From Rhodococcus sp. HM1 (GTDB lineage Bacteria; Actinomycetota; Actinomycetes; Mycobacteriales; Mycobacteriaceae): a stretch of 64,000 nt of DNA. Location of the stretch: NCBI RefSeq assembly GCF_023218075.1, contig NZ_JALPTB010000009.1, forward strand, positions 62,001 through 126,000, read 5' to 3'. The notes under the pieces are model-generated. The model was not told where the DNA came from. It saw nothing but the letters and a program-made list of their open reading frames with translations, and ran no database searches. Positions 34,356-42,005 of this stretch are shown here, one piece after another (the stretch's first letter is position 1; each line of letters starts with the position of its first letter). A program made the translations under genes and the position numbers.

Positions 34356-34825
34356 CCGCGGGAGTTCATCGCTCATGTGAGTTGTGCGGTGCAGCCTTCT
34401 CCGTGAAGTTCCCGTCAGTACGAAAGAGGTTCTGCGGATACAGCTGTTCGGTGAAGGCGCGGCCTCCTCGGTGTGGACCGGACAACCCGAACTGGCGTGG
34501 AGGGATGAATTCGCACCCGCTGTATGAGACGTACCTCGACATGGTCGGGCGCTGTGAGCGGAAGACGCACCACGCCTACGACAGGTACGGCGGTCGCGGT
34601 ATCACCGTCTGTGAGCGTTGGCGAAATAGCTTCTGGCACTTCGTCAGCGACATGGGAGATCGACCGCCAAACCTGAGCATCGACCGGGTCGACAATGACG
34701 GCCCGTACGCCCCCGAGAACTGTCGATGGGCGACGGCGAGCGAGCAGAGCAAGAACCGGCGCGAGTCTGCGTACTCCGGCCATAAACGTGATTCAGCTAC
34801 CGGACAGTGGAGGTCCAACAAGTGA
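34352..34825 (+). CDS. HNH endonuclease, homing type
   Basis: A 157-residue protein with an N-terminal zinc-like pair (CELCGAAF...FCGYSC) and the HNH homing-endonuclease-type landmarks [45 protein letters not shown] and [13 protein letters not shown]. Related proteins are common as free-standing genes in actinophages and may be selfish or help recombination. It lies between the clamp-like and exonuclease genes and overlaps both by four bases. Confidence 0.85.
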   Translation: MTAGVHRSCELCGAAFSVKFPSVRKRFCGYSCSVKARPPRCGPDNPNWRGGMNSHPLYETYLDMVGRCERKTHHAYDRYGGRGITVCERWRNSFWHFVSDMGDRPPNLSIDRVDNDGPYAPENCRWATASEQSKNRRESAYSGHKRDSATGQWRSNK

Positions 34826-35589
34826 ATGATCGCCCGATTTGCTTCATCGATTGTGAGACCACCGGCCTGCTCGCCGACCGCCGACCGTGGGAGATCGGAT
34901 GGATCCGCCGCGAGATCGACGGCACCGAAACCGAGAACGTCATCCAGATTGTCGACGTCGACCTGTCCAATGCTGAGCTGCAGGGCCTGCACGTCGGACG
35001 GTTTTTCGATCGGTGGTGCGGGGGATTTGATTCTGAGACCGGAGAGAGGGGACGGTCGCGGCCTGGTCCGATCGCATTTGAGGAACGCGTCGCCGCTGCG
35101 CACGTCATGCAGGCAACCCGCGGCGCGATCATCGTCGGCGCGGTGCCGAACTTCGACACCGAAGTCCTCGCCGCGATGCTGCGCCGGCACCAGCTGTGCC
35201 CGGCTTGGCACTACCAGCTCGTCGACGTCGAAACCCTCGCCGCCGGATGGCTGCAGGCACGCCCCGACCGCGCACCGATCATCGCGAAGCTCAACGCCCG
35301 CGCGACGGAACTGGCCGAGAAGAAGGTCCTTCAGGCGCAGTTCCACCGGCACGCCAGCGAGGACTCGCCGCGCCGCATCGAAGTCGACCGTGAGGTCGCC
35401 GCCGACGAGCAGATCATCGAGGACATCGAGCGCGAACTGTCCTCGTTCACAGCGCCGCCGTACCGGTCCGACGACCTATCCCGTGCATGCGGCGTCGAAC
35501 CGCCGGCTCCGGAGGAACGCCACACCGCACTCGGTGACGCCAGCTGGGTCAAGCGCTGGTACGACCACATCACCGAGGCCGGCGAGTGA
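34822..35589 (+). CDS. 3'-5' exonuclease, DEDD (DnaQ/RNase T) family
   Basis: A 255-residue exonuclease. The first catalytic motif is [11 protein letters not shown] at residue 6-16 (Asp and Glu metal ligands), the second lies near [11 protein letters not shown] (NFD), and the last is HTALGDASW near residue 235 (H and D). This order matches the DEDDh group used for proofreading or RNA/DNA trimming. The GTG start overlaps the HNH stop. Confidence 0.8.
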   Translation: MNDRPICFIDCETTGLLADRRPWEIGWIRREIDGTETENVIQIVDVDLSNAELQGLHVGRFFDRWCGGFDSETGERGRSRPGPIAFEERVAAAHVMQATRGAIIVGAVPNFDTEVLAAMLRRHQLCPAWHYQLVDVETLAAGWLQARPDRAPIIAKLNARATELAEKKVLQAQFHRHASEDSPRRIEVDREVAADEQIIEDIERELSSFTAPPYRSDDLSRACGVEPPAPEERHTALGDASWVKRWYDHITEAGE

Positions 35590-35747
35590 TCACCTGGAAC
35601 TGCCAGCGCTGCGGCGACCACCGGCACGCACCCTGCGGCAAGCCGATCTGCGGCCAGGGCGACGACAACCTCGCCAACGCCATCGACAGCAACCGCCGCG
35701 CCCGCGGCGAACTCGCAGCCAACCCGGCAACAGGGAACGAGTACTGA
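35586..35747 (+). CDS. Small zinc-ribbon-like phage protein
   Basis: A 53-residue protein with CQRCGDHRHAPCGKPICG near the N-terminus, three CxxC-like pairs that suggest a zinc knuckle. The rest is polar. GTG 35586 overlaps the exonuclease stop by four bases. Function unknown. Confidence 0.55.
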   Translation: MITWNCQRCGDHRHAPCGKPICGQGDDNLANAIDSNRRARGELAANPATGNEY

Positions 35748-35748
35748 C

Positions 35749-36039
35749 ATGGCCGACTACGCCTACGACCAGCAGATCGAAATCACCGCCGCCGGAATCA
35801 CCATCGGTGGTACCCCGGTTCCCGGTCTCCTCGACCAGAACAGCGTCAACGTCTACCGCGCACCGCAACTCCCGGACCACTGGATCGTCACCGCGACGTT
35901 CGTCACCGGAAAGGAGCCGATCGTCGGTGACGGCGTCAGCGTCCATCCCGCCGGTTCGGTCAGCAGCATCCGAGACCAACCGCTTCTCGTAACCCGAACG
36001 CCCACTTCATCAGGAGACACCCACATCGACCGCCCGTAG
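35749..36039 (+). CDS. Hypothetical phage protein
   Basis: A 96-residue beta-rich protein (QIEITAAGITIGGTPVPGL, WIVTATFVTG). It starts one base after the previous stop. No domain recognised. The last 25 residues run into low-complexity sequence, and about 60 bases follow before the next gene. Confidence 0.5.
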   Translation: MADYAYDQQIEITAAGITIGGTPVPGLLDQNSVNVYRAPQLPDHWIVTATFVTGKEPIVGDGVSVHPAGSVSSIRDQPLLVTRTPTSSGDTHIDRP

Positions 36040-36101
36040 CCAACGGGTCGAACCATCCACTGCACCAGACAAACCCGAGCACCACCGACAAGGAGCCCAC
36101 C

Positions 36102-36401
36102 ATGGGAACCGCCACCGAACGCCGCGCCACCCGACTGAAGAACCGGCGCCTCGCCGCCCAGCTCGTCGCCATCAACACTCTGCACAGCGAACTGAACGGC
36201 CGCTGCATCCACTGCGACGTCCCGGCGCCGTGCCCTACCCGCACCGTCGCGCGTGCAGCCCGACGCCTCGCCTGCGGAGACGACGGCGAACGCCTCGACG
36301 TCAACACCGCCGCTGAGACCGCGGTCGCCCGCTACCTCGAGAACACCCAGTACGACAAGGCAGTGATCGCCGAGATCCTCTCGGAAGGCTCCGGCCGATG
36401 A
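36102..36401 (+). CDS. Hypothetical phage protein with CxxC
   Basis: A 99-residue helical protein with a central CIHCDVPAPCP that could form a zinc site, between basic and acidic helices. ATG 36102 follows AAGGAG. It overlaps the next gene by four bases. No family assigned. Confidence 0.6.
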   Translation: MGTATERRATRLKNRRLAAQLVAINTLHSELNGRCIHCDVPAPCPTRTVARAARRLACGDDGERLDVNTAAETAVARYLENTQYDKAVIAEILSEGSGR

Positions 36402-36919
36402 GCAACCTGCGAGAAGACGACGACCGCGAATGGAGGCGCATGCAACGAGAAGAAGCCCGCGCAGCCAGACGAGGGACGACACTCGCCGACGCGCCGGAAA
36501 CCCCCATCACCGAGTGGCCGACAGCGGTGCCCGAACCCCGGTTCCCGGTCCCGGAACACACCGCGCCGAAGCCGGGACCGAAGCCCGCCCCGGTACCCAG
36601 TCGCGGCGGTCCCACGTCCGCTCCCCGTTCGGCGCCACCGTTCCGGATTGTCGACACACTCCCCGCCGCCGACAACCGCTCCGGCCGGCCCATTCCCCAA
36701 CGCCGCCGCGAACTCATCAAGGTCGCCAAGGAGAACCCGCGCCGCTGGATCGAATACCCACCGGCCGGCGACGACGCCTACAAGTCGATCAGCTCGTTCC
36801 TCAGTGCCATCCGCAGCGGAAAGGTTGGCTTCGGACCGAAGGGCACATTCGAAGCCGCGGCCCGCAACAAGATTGCGTACGTCCGCTACGTCGGCACGGA
36901 CGGCGGTGACCAGCAGTGA
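36398..36919 (+). CDS. Hypothetical phage protein, proline-rich with C-terminal domain
   Basis: A 173-residue protein. The first half is charged, then Pro-rich and probably unstructured (PKPGPKPAPVPSRGG). The C-terminal 70 residues look folded: RRRELIKVAKENPRRWIEY, SSFLSAIRSGK and FEAAARNKIAYVRYV. Function unknown; the C-terminal part may bind nucleic acid, judged from its basic character. Confidence 0.6.
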   Translation: MSNLREDDDREWRRMQREEARAARRGTTLADAPETPITEWPTAVPEPRFPVPEHTAPKPGPKPAPVPSRGGPTSAPRSAPPFRIVDTLPAADNRSGRPIPQRRRELIKVAKENPRRWIEYPPAGDDAYKSISSFLSAIRSGKVGFGPKGTFEAAARNKIAYVRYVGTDGGDQQ

Positions 36920-37074
36920 AGACCGCTGCCGCGACCGCTGCCTCCGCGCTCGCCACCACCACCATGATCGCCTCCGGTTGGCTCGCCCTCGCCGCCCTCG
37001 TCATCGACCACGCCGCCCGGTCCCTGCATCCCTGCCCGGACATCCCCGGGGCCCCGGCAGAGGAGAAGTCGTGA
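36916..37074 (+). CDS. Tiny membrane protein
   Basis: A 52-residue protein with one hydrophobic helix (SGWLALAALVIDHAA) after an Ala-rich start, ending in a Pro/Glu tail. GTG 36916 overlaps the previous stop, and its own stop overlaps the next start. Function unknown. Confidence 0.5.
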   Translation: MKTAAATAASALATTTMIASGWLALAALVIDHAARSLHPCPDIPGAPAEEKS

Positions 37075-37163
37075 CGCTCTGCGGCTGGCTCGCATTGCTC
37101 GCCGCGGCCGGCCACTACACGACGCCGATCCTCACCCTCACCGCGGAAGGACTGATCCGATGA
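37071..37163 (+). CDS. Tiny hydrophobic protein
   Basis: A 30-residue frame (VTLCGWLALLAAAGHYTTPI...) with GTGA and ATGA overlaps on either side. The overlap pattern is the main support; it is too short for any family. Confidence 0.4.
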   Translation: MTLCGWLALLAAAGHYTTPILTLTAEGLIR

Positions 37164-37528
37164 CCGATCAGCTTGTGCAGCTGCGCGACAAGATCCGCGC
37201 CGCGTGGCCGGAACGCGCCCTCACCCACGGCCGCGGCCTGCCCGTGCCGCCGGTGCGCGACGGCGGCAACACCGCGGCGTGCATCGACCTGGCCGTCGAG
37301 CTCGCGGCCGAGCACTTCGCACCCCGCACGATCACGACCATGGCCGAGGTCTTTGCGCTACCGAACGAAACTCTGGTCCGCAGCCGGTCCGGGGACGTCT
37401 ACGAGCTGTCGGACTTCTCAACGAAGAACTGGCGCAGCGGCTACCGGTCTGGGTTCGAGGACAGCCTCATCATCGACGCAAGGGAGTTGCCCGCGGTCGT
37501 CCTGTGGACACCCGGAGGCGGACAGTGA
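37160..37528 (+). CDS. Hypothetical phage protein, paralog of the 40027 gene
   Basis: A 122-residue protein. Its C-terminal half (PRTITTMAEVFALPNETLVR ... LPAVVLWTP) shares order and wording with the protein at 40027-40389 (PRTITAVAEIDALPEMSVVL ... LPVTVLYTP). The N-terminal halves differ. The module is probably a small beta-rich fold; function unknown. Confidence 0.65.
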   Translation: MTDQLVQLRDKIRAAWPERALTHGRGLPVPPVRDGGNTAACIDLAVELAAEHFAPRTITTMAEVFALPNETLVRSRSGDVYELSDFSTKNWRSGYRSGFEDSLIIDARELPAVVLWTPGGGQ

Positions 37529-37641
37529 CTCTCATTATGGACGTGGTCGTTGGTTCTCTCGCTGCCGCAGCGGGGATCCTCATCGTCGGTGGCGCGATCG
37601 TCATCCTCGTCGCGATCATGTGGTGGATGGACGGCCGGTGA
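37525..37641 (+). CDS. Tiny membrane protein
   Basis: A 38-residue protein that is nearly one transmembrane helix (GILIVGGAIVILVAIMWW). GTG 37525 overlaps the previous stop; ATG 37537 is an alternative. It overlaps the next gene by four bases. Function unknown. Confidence 0.5.
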   Translation: MTLIMDVVVGSLAAAAGILIVGGAIVILVAIMWWMDGR

Positions 37642-37955
37642 TCGCCGACTCAGCCGCAGAAGCTCGGGCCCGGCTCGAGGACCGGTACGCGGCGCTGCCG
37701 AAGGCCCGGTCGATGCGGTGCGCGTGCCCGAAGTGCGGCGGCGTCATCCTCATGCGCCGCTTCGCGATCGTCACGATGCGCGAGGAGTTCACGGCGACGA
37801 CCGAATGCCGAGATGGCTCGACGACTTTCCCCGTCGAGTGGCCAGGTTCCGAGGAGCTGGCCGCCGAGGTGCTGCGCGTGATCTGCGGAACCTGCCGCTA
37901 CGAGATCGGACACGAACTCCCCAAAGACGCAAAGGTGCCCAGCCATGGCCAGTGA
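37638..37955 (+). CDS. Zinc-ribbon-like phage protein
   Basis: A 105-residue protein with CACPKCGG at about residue 29 and CGTC at about residue 86, which together look like the two knuckles of a zinc ribbon. The middle is beta-rich. GTG 37638 overlaps the previous stop. Function unknown. Confidence 0.6.
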   Translation: MIADSAAEARARLEDRYAALPKARSMRCACPKCGGVILMRRFAIVTMREEFTATTECRDGSTTFPVEWPGSEELAAEVLRVICGTCRYEIGHELPKDAKVPSHGQ

Positions 37956-38283
37956 CAGCAACAAGCAGGGGCCGTGCACGGCGCGCTACATCACCGCCGA
38001 CGGCCGCCGCCTCTCGTGCATCCTCGGCACCCCCGGGCACACCCATCACGCCTCGCAGTTCTATGGCATCGACGAAGGAATGACGTTGCGTGTCTGGCGA
38101 ACTCGCCATCGGGAACCGCACCGACGACCGCTCATCATCCACCGAAATCTCCCGGTGGGTCCGCGGTGGCTCCTGATCATCGGCTGGGAGCCGGCTCCCT
38201 TGGCGACTGGATTGACCCGCCAGTTCGTCGTCGACGCACTCCACCACTGGTACAGCGAACAACGAAAGGGCAACGCACAGTGA
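37945..38283 (+). CDS. Hypothetical phage protein
   Basis: A 112-residue basic protein with C-x-C/H residues near the N-terminus (GPCTARYITADGRRLSCILG). The sequence TPGHTHHASQFYGIDEGMT may bind metal. It overlaps its neighbours by 11 and four bases. No family recognised. Confidence 0.55.
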   Translation: MASDSNKQGPCTARYITADGRRLSCILGTPGHTHHASQFYGIDEGMTLRVWRTRHREPHRRPLIIHRNLPVGPRWLLIIGWEPAPLATGLTRQFVVDALHHWYSEQRKGNAQ

Positions 38284-38846
38284 CCCCACCGAAGGTGAAC
38301 CTCGACGAAGGCCGCGCACTGCTCGACGCCAGGAACGCCGAAGAAGCCGCGACCGATCCGCACGACCCGCGGCCGGCGAACGTCGACTGGCTCGTGTGGG
38401 CACGCACGTACGCCGAGCAGCTCCTCGACATGGTCGACGACCTGCGCCTCGATCTCGACGGTCTCTACGACGGACTCCAGACAACGGGCGGAATCCTCAC
38501 CAACCTCCGCACGTCGGTCCACCGCCTCATTGCTGGCGTCGACATGGCGGCGGCACGCGCCGTCAACGACGAGATCCGCGACGGCTACGCGGAACTCAGC
38601 CGATGGCTCCGGCTCTCCCTCGGCGAGAACCGGGACAGCTACGTGGCATCCCCAGCGTCGGGCCCTGCCCCACTGTGTCTCGGTTGGGACTACGGCCGAC
38701 TCGGTTACAAGGTCGCGCTCGTCCGCCACCGCGGTGCCGAGGCGACATACACCGAACTGGTCGCCGACCTCGACACCATCGTCGAGGAACGGTTCGACGG
38801 CCAGGTGAAGCAGTGGACCATCACCCTCACCCCGCCGAAGCAGTGA
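38280..38846 (+). CDS. Hypothetical phage protein, helical then beta-rich
   Basis: A 188-residue protein. The first 120 residues are helical and coiled-coil-like (TYAEQLLDMVDDLRLDLDGL), and the C-terminal 55 residues are strand-rich (YGRLGYKVALVRHRG). GTG 38280 overlaps the previous stop by four bases. Function unknown. Confidence 0.55.
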   Translation: MTPPKVNLDEGRALLDARNAEEAATDPHDPRPANVDWLVWARTYAEQLLDMVDDLRLDLDGLYDGLQTTGGILTNLRTSVHRLIAGVDMAAARAVNDEIRDGYAELSRWLRLSLGENRDSYVASPASGPAPLCLGWDYGRLGYKVALVRHRGAEATYTELVADLDTIVEERFDGQVKQWTITLTPPKQ

Positions 38847-38853
38847 GCGGCCG

Positions 38854-39828
38854 ATGCCCGCAGATCCGTATCCAACCGACCTGTACCCCGGCTGCCCCTG
38901 CTACAGCTGCGACTCGCAGACCTGGCCGACCTATGCCGGCATCCCGATCGCGCGCATGACTCTGTGCCCCCACTGCGGATCGAAGCGATGCCCAGGCGCG
39001 CTCGACCACAGCACCCACCCCGGAGGTTCCATGTCCACCCCGACGAAGCAGGTCGCCTACAGCGGCCCCAAATTCCAGGCCATCACCGACGAGCACACCG
39101 TCCTCCGCGGCCAGGTCGGCTCCGGCCTCCACGGCGTCACCACCGGCGCCGACGACCGCGACGAGATGGGCGTGTGCATCGAGCCACCCGCGTACGTCAT
39201 CGGCAACGCCCGCTTCGAGCAGTACCAGTTCCGCACCCAACCCGAAGGTGTGCGCTCCGGCCCTGGCGATCTCGACGTCGTCGTCTACAGCCTCCGCAAG
39301 TGGGCGCGCCTCACCGCCGCCGGCAACCCCACCGTGCTGCTCCTGCTGTTCCTGCCCGAACACGAGATCGTCACCAACACCTGGGTAGGGGAGCAGCTGC
39401 AAGCCCGCCCGGAGATGTTCATCTCTCAGCAGGCCGGCCACCGCTTCATCGGCTACCTCGAATCCCAGCGGGACAAGATGCTCGGACTCCGCGCCCAGCG
39501 CACCAACCGCCCGGAGCTCGTCGACGTCCACGGCTTCGATACGAAGTTCGCATACCACGCGGTCCGCCTCGGGCTGCAGGGCGTCGAGCTGCTCTCGACC
39601 GGCCGGATCACCCTGCCGATCCCGGAGCCGGATCGAACGTGGCTGCGCGAACTCCGCAACGGCGAACACACCCTCGACGAAGCACTCGATCGGATGCGTG
39701 ACCTGAAGGCCCAGATCCAGTGCCTGATCGGGTGCGGCGCATGGGCGAAGCGCCCTGACCCGTTCGAAATCGACGGGTGGCTGACCGACACCTACCAGCG
39801 GTGGTGGGCAGAGAAGGGGCTGGTCTGA
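38854..39828 (+). CDS. RlaP-like nucleotidyltransferase
   Basis: A 324-residue protein whose core from about residue 60 fits the Pol-beta-fold nucleotidyltransferases linked to RNA ligases (RlaP/COG3541): VGSGLHGVTTGADDRDEMGV supplies the GS and DxD motifs, followed by DLDVVVYSLRKW and NPTVLLLLFLPE. The first 59 residues carry Cys pairs (CPCYSC, CPHCGSKRCPG) and may be a zinc ribbon. A second start at ATG 39031 has GGAGG four bases upstream and would give the catalytic part alone. The substrate may be RNA; this is known only for relatives in part. Confidence 0.75.
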   Translation: MPADPYPTDLYPGCPCYSCDSQTWPTYAGIPIARMTLCPHCGSKRCPGALDHSTHPGGSMSTPTKQVAYSGPKFQAITDEHTVLRGQVGSGLHGVTTGADDRDEMGVCIEPPAYVIGNARFEQYQFRTQPEGVRSGPGDLDVVVYSLRKWARLTAAGNPTVLLLLFLPEHEIVTNTWVGEQLQARPEMFISQQAGHRFIGYLESQRDKMLGLRAQRTNRPELVDVHGFDTKFAYHAVRLGLQGVELLSTGRITLPIPEPDRTWLRELRNGEHTLDEALDRMRDLKAQIQCLIGCGAWAKRPDPFEIDGWLTDTYQRWWAEKGLV

Positions 39829-39829
39829 C

Positions 39830-40030
39830 ATGGCTACATCCAGCGTCGAAACGAAGGCGACCTACACGACGCCCTCGAACCCGACGATCGCCGATCTCGA
39901 ACAGTTCCTGATCCTCGTCGCGGATTGGCCCCGTGACACCCCGATCGCCATGCAGCAGTTCGCCACTCGAATGGGCGGTGACGTCTCGTCGACCACCATC
40001 ACCGCGACCATGCGAGGTGCACACCGATGA
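39830..40030 (+). CDS. Small hypothetical phage protein
   Basis: A 66-residue protein with a Thr/Ser-rich start, then DLEQFLILVADWPRDTPIAM. It starts one base after the preceding stop and overlaps the next gene in an ATGA. No family recognised. Confidence 0.5.
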   Translation: MATSSVETKATYTTPSNPTIADLEQFLILVADWPRDTPIAMQQFATRMGGDVSSTTITATMRGAHR

Positions 40031-40389
40031 GCGTGCAGCGTGACGAACTCGCCAAGGTTCTCGGTGAACACACGCTGTCGTACTGGAGCTCCGAGGAGCC
40101 GGATAGCACCCGATGCAAGTGCGGATGGCGGGGCTCGGGTTTCGATCTCCACCGCGTCGACACGATCCTCGCCGCCGGTTGGCGCAAGCCTCGCACTATC
40201 ACCGCCGTCGCCGAAATCGACGCACTCCCGGAGATGAGCGTGGTGCTCATTCCAATCCCAGAGGAAGGCGGGGCCATCTGTGCGCAGAAGGATATCGCTT
40301 GGTTCATGCCGGGCGGAGCCGATCCGGTGGCGGTCTCCGGCGGACACCTTCCGGTCACGGTCCTCTACACCCCCGAGGAGCCACGGTGA
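40027..40389 (+). CDS. Hypothetical phage protein, paralog of the 37160 gene
   Basis: A 120-residue protein. The first half has CKCGW and HRVDTILAAGW; the second half repeats the module of the 37160 gene (PRTIT-AE-LP ... LP-VL-TP). The shared module suggests duplication within this phage lineage. Function unknown. Confidence 0.65.
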   Translation: MSVQRDELAKVLGEHTLSYWSSEEPDSTRCKCGWRGSGFDLHRVDTILAAGWRKPRTITAVAEIDALPEMSVVLIPIPEEGGAICAQKDIAWFMPGGADPVAVSGGHLPVTVLYTPEEPR

Positions 40390-40640
40390 GTCTCGAACTC
40401 GACCTCCGCGTCAACGGCGAAGTCATCGGCACCATCCGCGTCGTCCACACGGTCGGCTGCCTCGCCTGCCGCCACCCCAACGGGCACCCCGAACACGAAT
40501 ATCTCGGCGCTGTCCGGGAGGTACGACCCGGTCAAGCCATCACGCGCAAGGACATCGTGTCGCACAACCCGAATCAAGGGGCGTGGGCGTTGATCCGGAA
40601 AATTCTCGACCTGCAACCGCGGCGGGCGTGGAAGCCATGA
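40386..40640 (+). CDS. Small hypothetical phage protein
   Basis: An 84-residue protein that starts with a strand-rich segment (LELDLRVNGEVIGTIRVV) and has CLACRHPNGHPEHEYL, which could bind metal. GTG 40386 overlaps the previous stop, and ATGA overlaps the next gene. No family known. Confidence 0.5.
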   Translation: MSLELDLRVNGEVIGTIRVVHTVGCLACRHPNGHPEHEYLGAVREVRPGQAITRKDIVSHNPNQGAWALIRKILDLQPRRAWKP

Positions 40641-40903
40641 CCGTGTCCTCGTGGCCTGGGGAGTGGACGGAAGCGGATTCCGACGCTCTGGACCGTCAGA
40701 TCCTCCGGGGCCGTGAACTCCGACTCGTAGCGAGCCGCAGGCAATACAAGCCCCGTGAACCGATGCCGGAGAAGTGCATCGGTTGCGGAACGAAACTGCG
40801 CACCAAGACGAGCCCCAAGACCCCGGACGCTCGCGTGCACATCGGCCGGGGGATGTGCTCCACCTGCTACCACCGAGCCTCAATGAGAGGGGACATGCCG
40901 TGA
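40637..40903 (+). CDS. Small zinc-knuckle phage protein
   Basis: An 88-residue basic protein with CIGCGTKLRTKT and CSTCYHRASMRG, a two-CxxC zinc-ribbon pattern, after an N-terminal charged helix. Such proteins often bind DNA; no target is known. It overlaps both neighbours by four bases. Confidence 0.6.
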   Translation: MTVSSWPGEWTEADSDALDRQILRGRELRLVASRRQYKPREPMPEKCIGCGTKLRTKTSPKTPDARVHIGRGMCSTCYHRASMRGDMP

Positions 40904-41058
40904 CAGCCGATCCGACGACACCCGAAGGCCGCGCCGAACTGCTCGCCGAAGGTCGCGCTCTCCTCCGCTGTTTCAACAGGGCACCGCAGATGACCGAGGC
41001 TGAAGTCGACGCCGCCGAGGCGATGTGGGAGCTCCGCGCCGCCTTGGACGGTGAGTAG
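40900..41058 (+). CDS. Very small acidic phage protein
   Basis: A 52-residue acidic helical protein (RAELLAEGRALLRCFNRAP, EAEVDAAEAMWELRAAL). GTG 40900 overlaps the previous stop. Two bases separate it from the resolvase gene. Function unknown. Confidence 0.5.
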   Translation: MTADPTTPEGRAELLAEGRALLRCFNRAPQMTEAEVDAAEAMWELRAALDGE

Positions 41059-41060
41059 CG

Positions 41061-41432
41061 ATGTACACGCTCGACCTCGGATACACGTCCCCGCCGATCA
41101 CCCTGAACTCCCGGATGCACTGGGCGCCCGAAGCCCGCATCAAGAAGCAGATCCGCCGCACCGCGTGGGCACTCGCGAAGAACCAGAAGCTCCCCACCGG
41201 CTGCGCGCACGTCACCGTCGGCCTGCACTACCGCCCGGAGCGGAACCGCCGCATGGACGAGGACAACCTCACCCCGATCCTCAAAGCCGCATGCGACGGC
41301 CTCGTCGACGCCGGCCTCGTCGCCGACGACACGCCGGACCTGATGGCGAAGCTGATGCCCGTGATCCATCCCGCCGAGAAGGGCCGCCCCGGCTCGCTCT
41401 GGCTCACGGTCACGATCGGAGAGCCTCGGTGA
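41061..41432 (+). CDS. rusA: RusA-family Holliday junction resolvase
   Basis: A 123-residue protein with the RusA pattern: an N-terminal strand then LNSRMHWAPEAR, and the catalytic acidic cluster RRMDEDNLTPILKAACDGLVDAGLVADDTPD in pieces (D73-E-D75-N, K, D, DD). RusA enzymes cut Holliday junctions during phage recombination or replication. Length is typical (about 120). Confidence 0.85.
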   Translation: MYTLDLGYTSPPITLNSRMHWAPEARIKKQIRRTAWALAKNQKLPTGCAHVTVGLHYRPERNRRMDEDNLTPILKAACDGLVDAGLVADDTPDLMAKLMPVIHPAEKGRPGSLWLTVTIGEPR

Positions 41433-41731
41433 CCGACGTTCTCATCGCCTACGGAGTGCTCGCGCTGCTGCTGGCACTGTGCGGCGCCGGGGCGTGGCTC
41501 GGGCACAGCATCTTCCAAGAGGCTCGTCGCTACCGTGAACTCCGCTCCCGCGGCCGCCGCGTCCCGGTCACCGACCCGGAGACCGGCGAGATCGTGCTGA
41601 TCCCGGTGCCGAAGCTGGTCCACGCGTTCGGTCCGCTGACTCTGACGCGGTGCCTGCGCTCCGGGCATCTGCTCCAGACCGATCGCGCCGATCTGATCAC
41701 GTGCCCGGACTGCAAGCGCCGCCGCCGATGA
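41429..41731 (+). CDS. Small membrane protein with C-terminal CxxC
   Basis: A 100-residue protein with an N-terminal membrane helix (VLALLLALCGAGAWLGHSI) and a cytosolic part ending in CPDCKRRRR. GTG 41429 overlaps the RusA stop. Function unknown. Confidence 0.6.
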   Translation: MTDVLIAYGVLALLLALCGAGAWLGHSIFQEARRYRELRSRGRRVPVTDPETGEIVLIPVPKLVHAFGPLTLTRCLRSGHLLQTDRADLITCPDCKRRRR

Positions 41732-41880
41732 CCGAATCGATCACCGACAACGTCGCCGTCGCCGCGGCCATCGCAAGCGCCGAACGCCCTCATATCCCGC
41801 CGCCGCGTTACTGCCGCGTCTGCTCGGCCCCGGCCGCCGCAGGTTCGCGGTGGTGCGACGACTGCCGAGCCGGACGTTGA
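41728..41880 (+). CDS. Tiny zinc-finger-like protein
   Basis: A 50-residue protein with CRVCSAPAAAGSRWCDDC near the end, a typical short zinc-binding loop. It overlaps the previous gene by four bases. Function unknown. Confidence 0.55.
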   Translation: MTESITDNVAVAAAIASAERPHIPPPRYCRVCSAPAAAGSRWCDDCRAGR

Positions 41881-42005
41881 TGCCGACCACCGCGCGCGCA
41901 CCACCGCACCCGCGCACCACGAGCCGTTCGACCGCGACCAGGAAGAAGGACCCCGAACTGATGTCAACACTCCACGCCCCCGAGCCCAGCCCGGGGGCGT
42001 CCTGA
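41880..42005 (+). CDS. Tiny basic protein or untranslated link
   Basis: A 41-residue frame (MPTTARAPPHPRTTSRSTAT ...) whose ATG shares one base with the previous stop and whose stop shares one base with the next start. Its Thr/Pro/Arg-rich composition is poor for a folded protein; the overlap spacing is the only support. Confidence 0.3.
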   Translation: MPTTARAPPHPRTTSRSTATRKKDPELMSTLHAPEPSPGAS

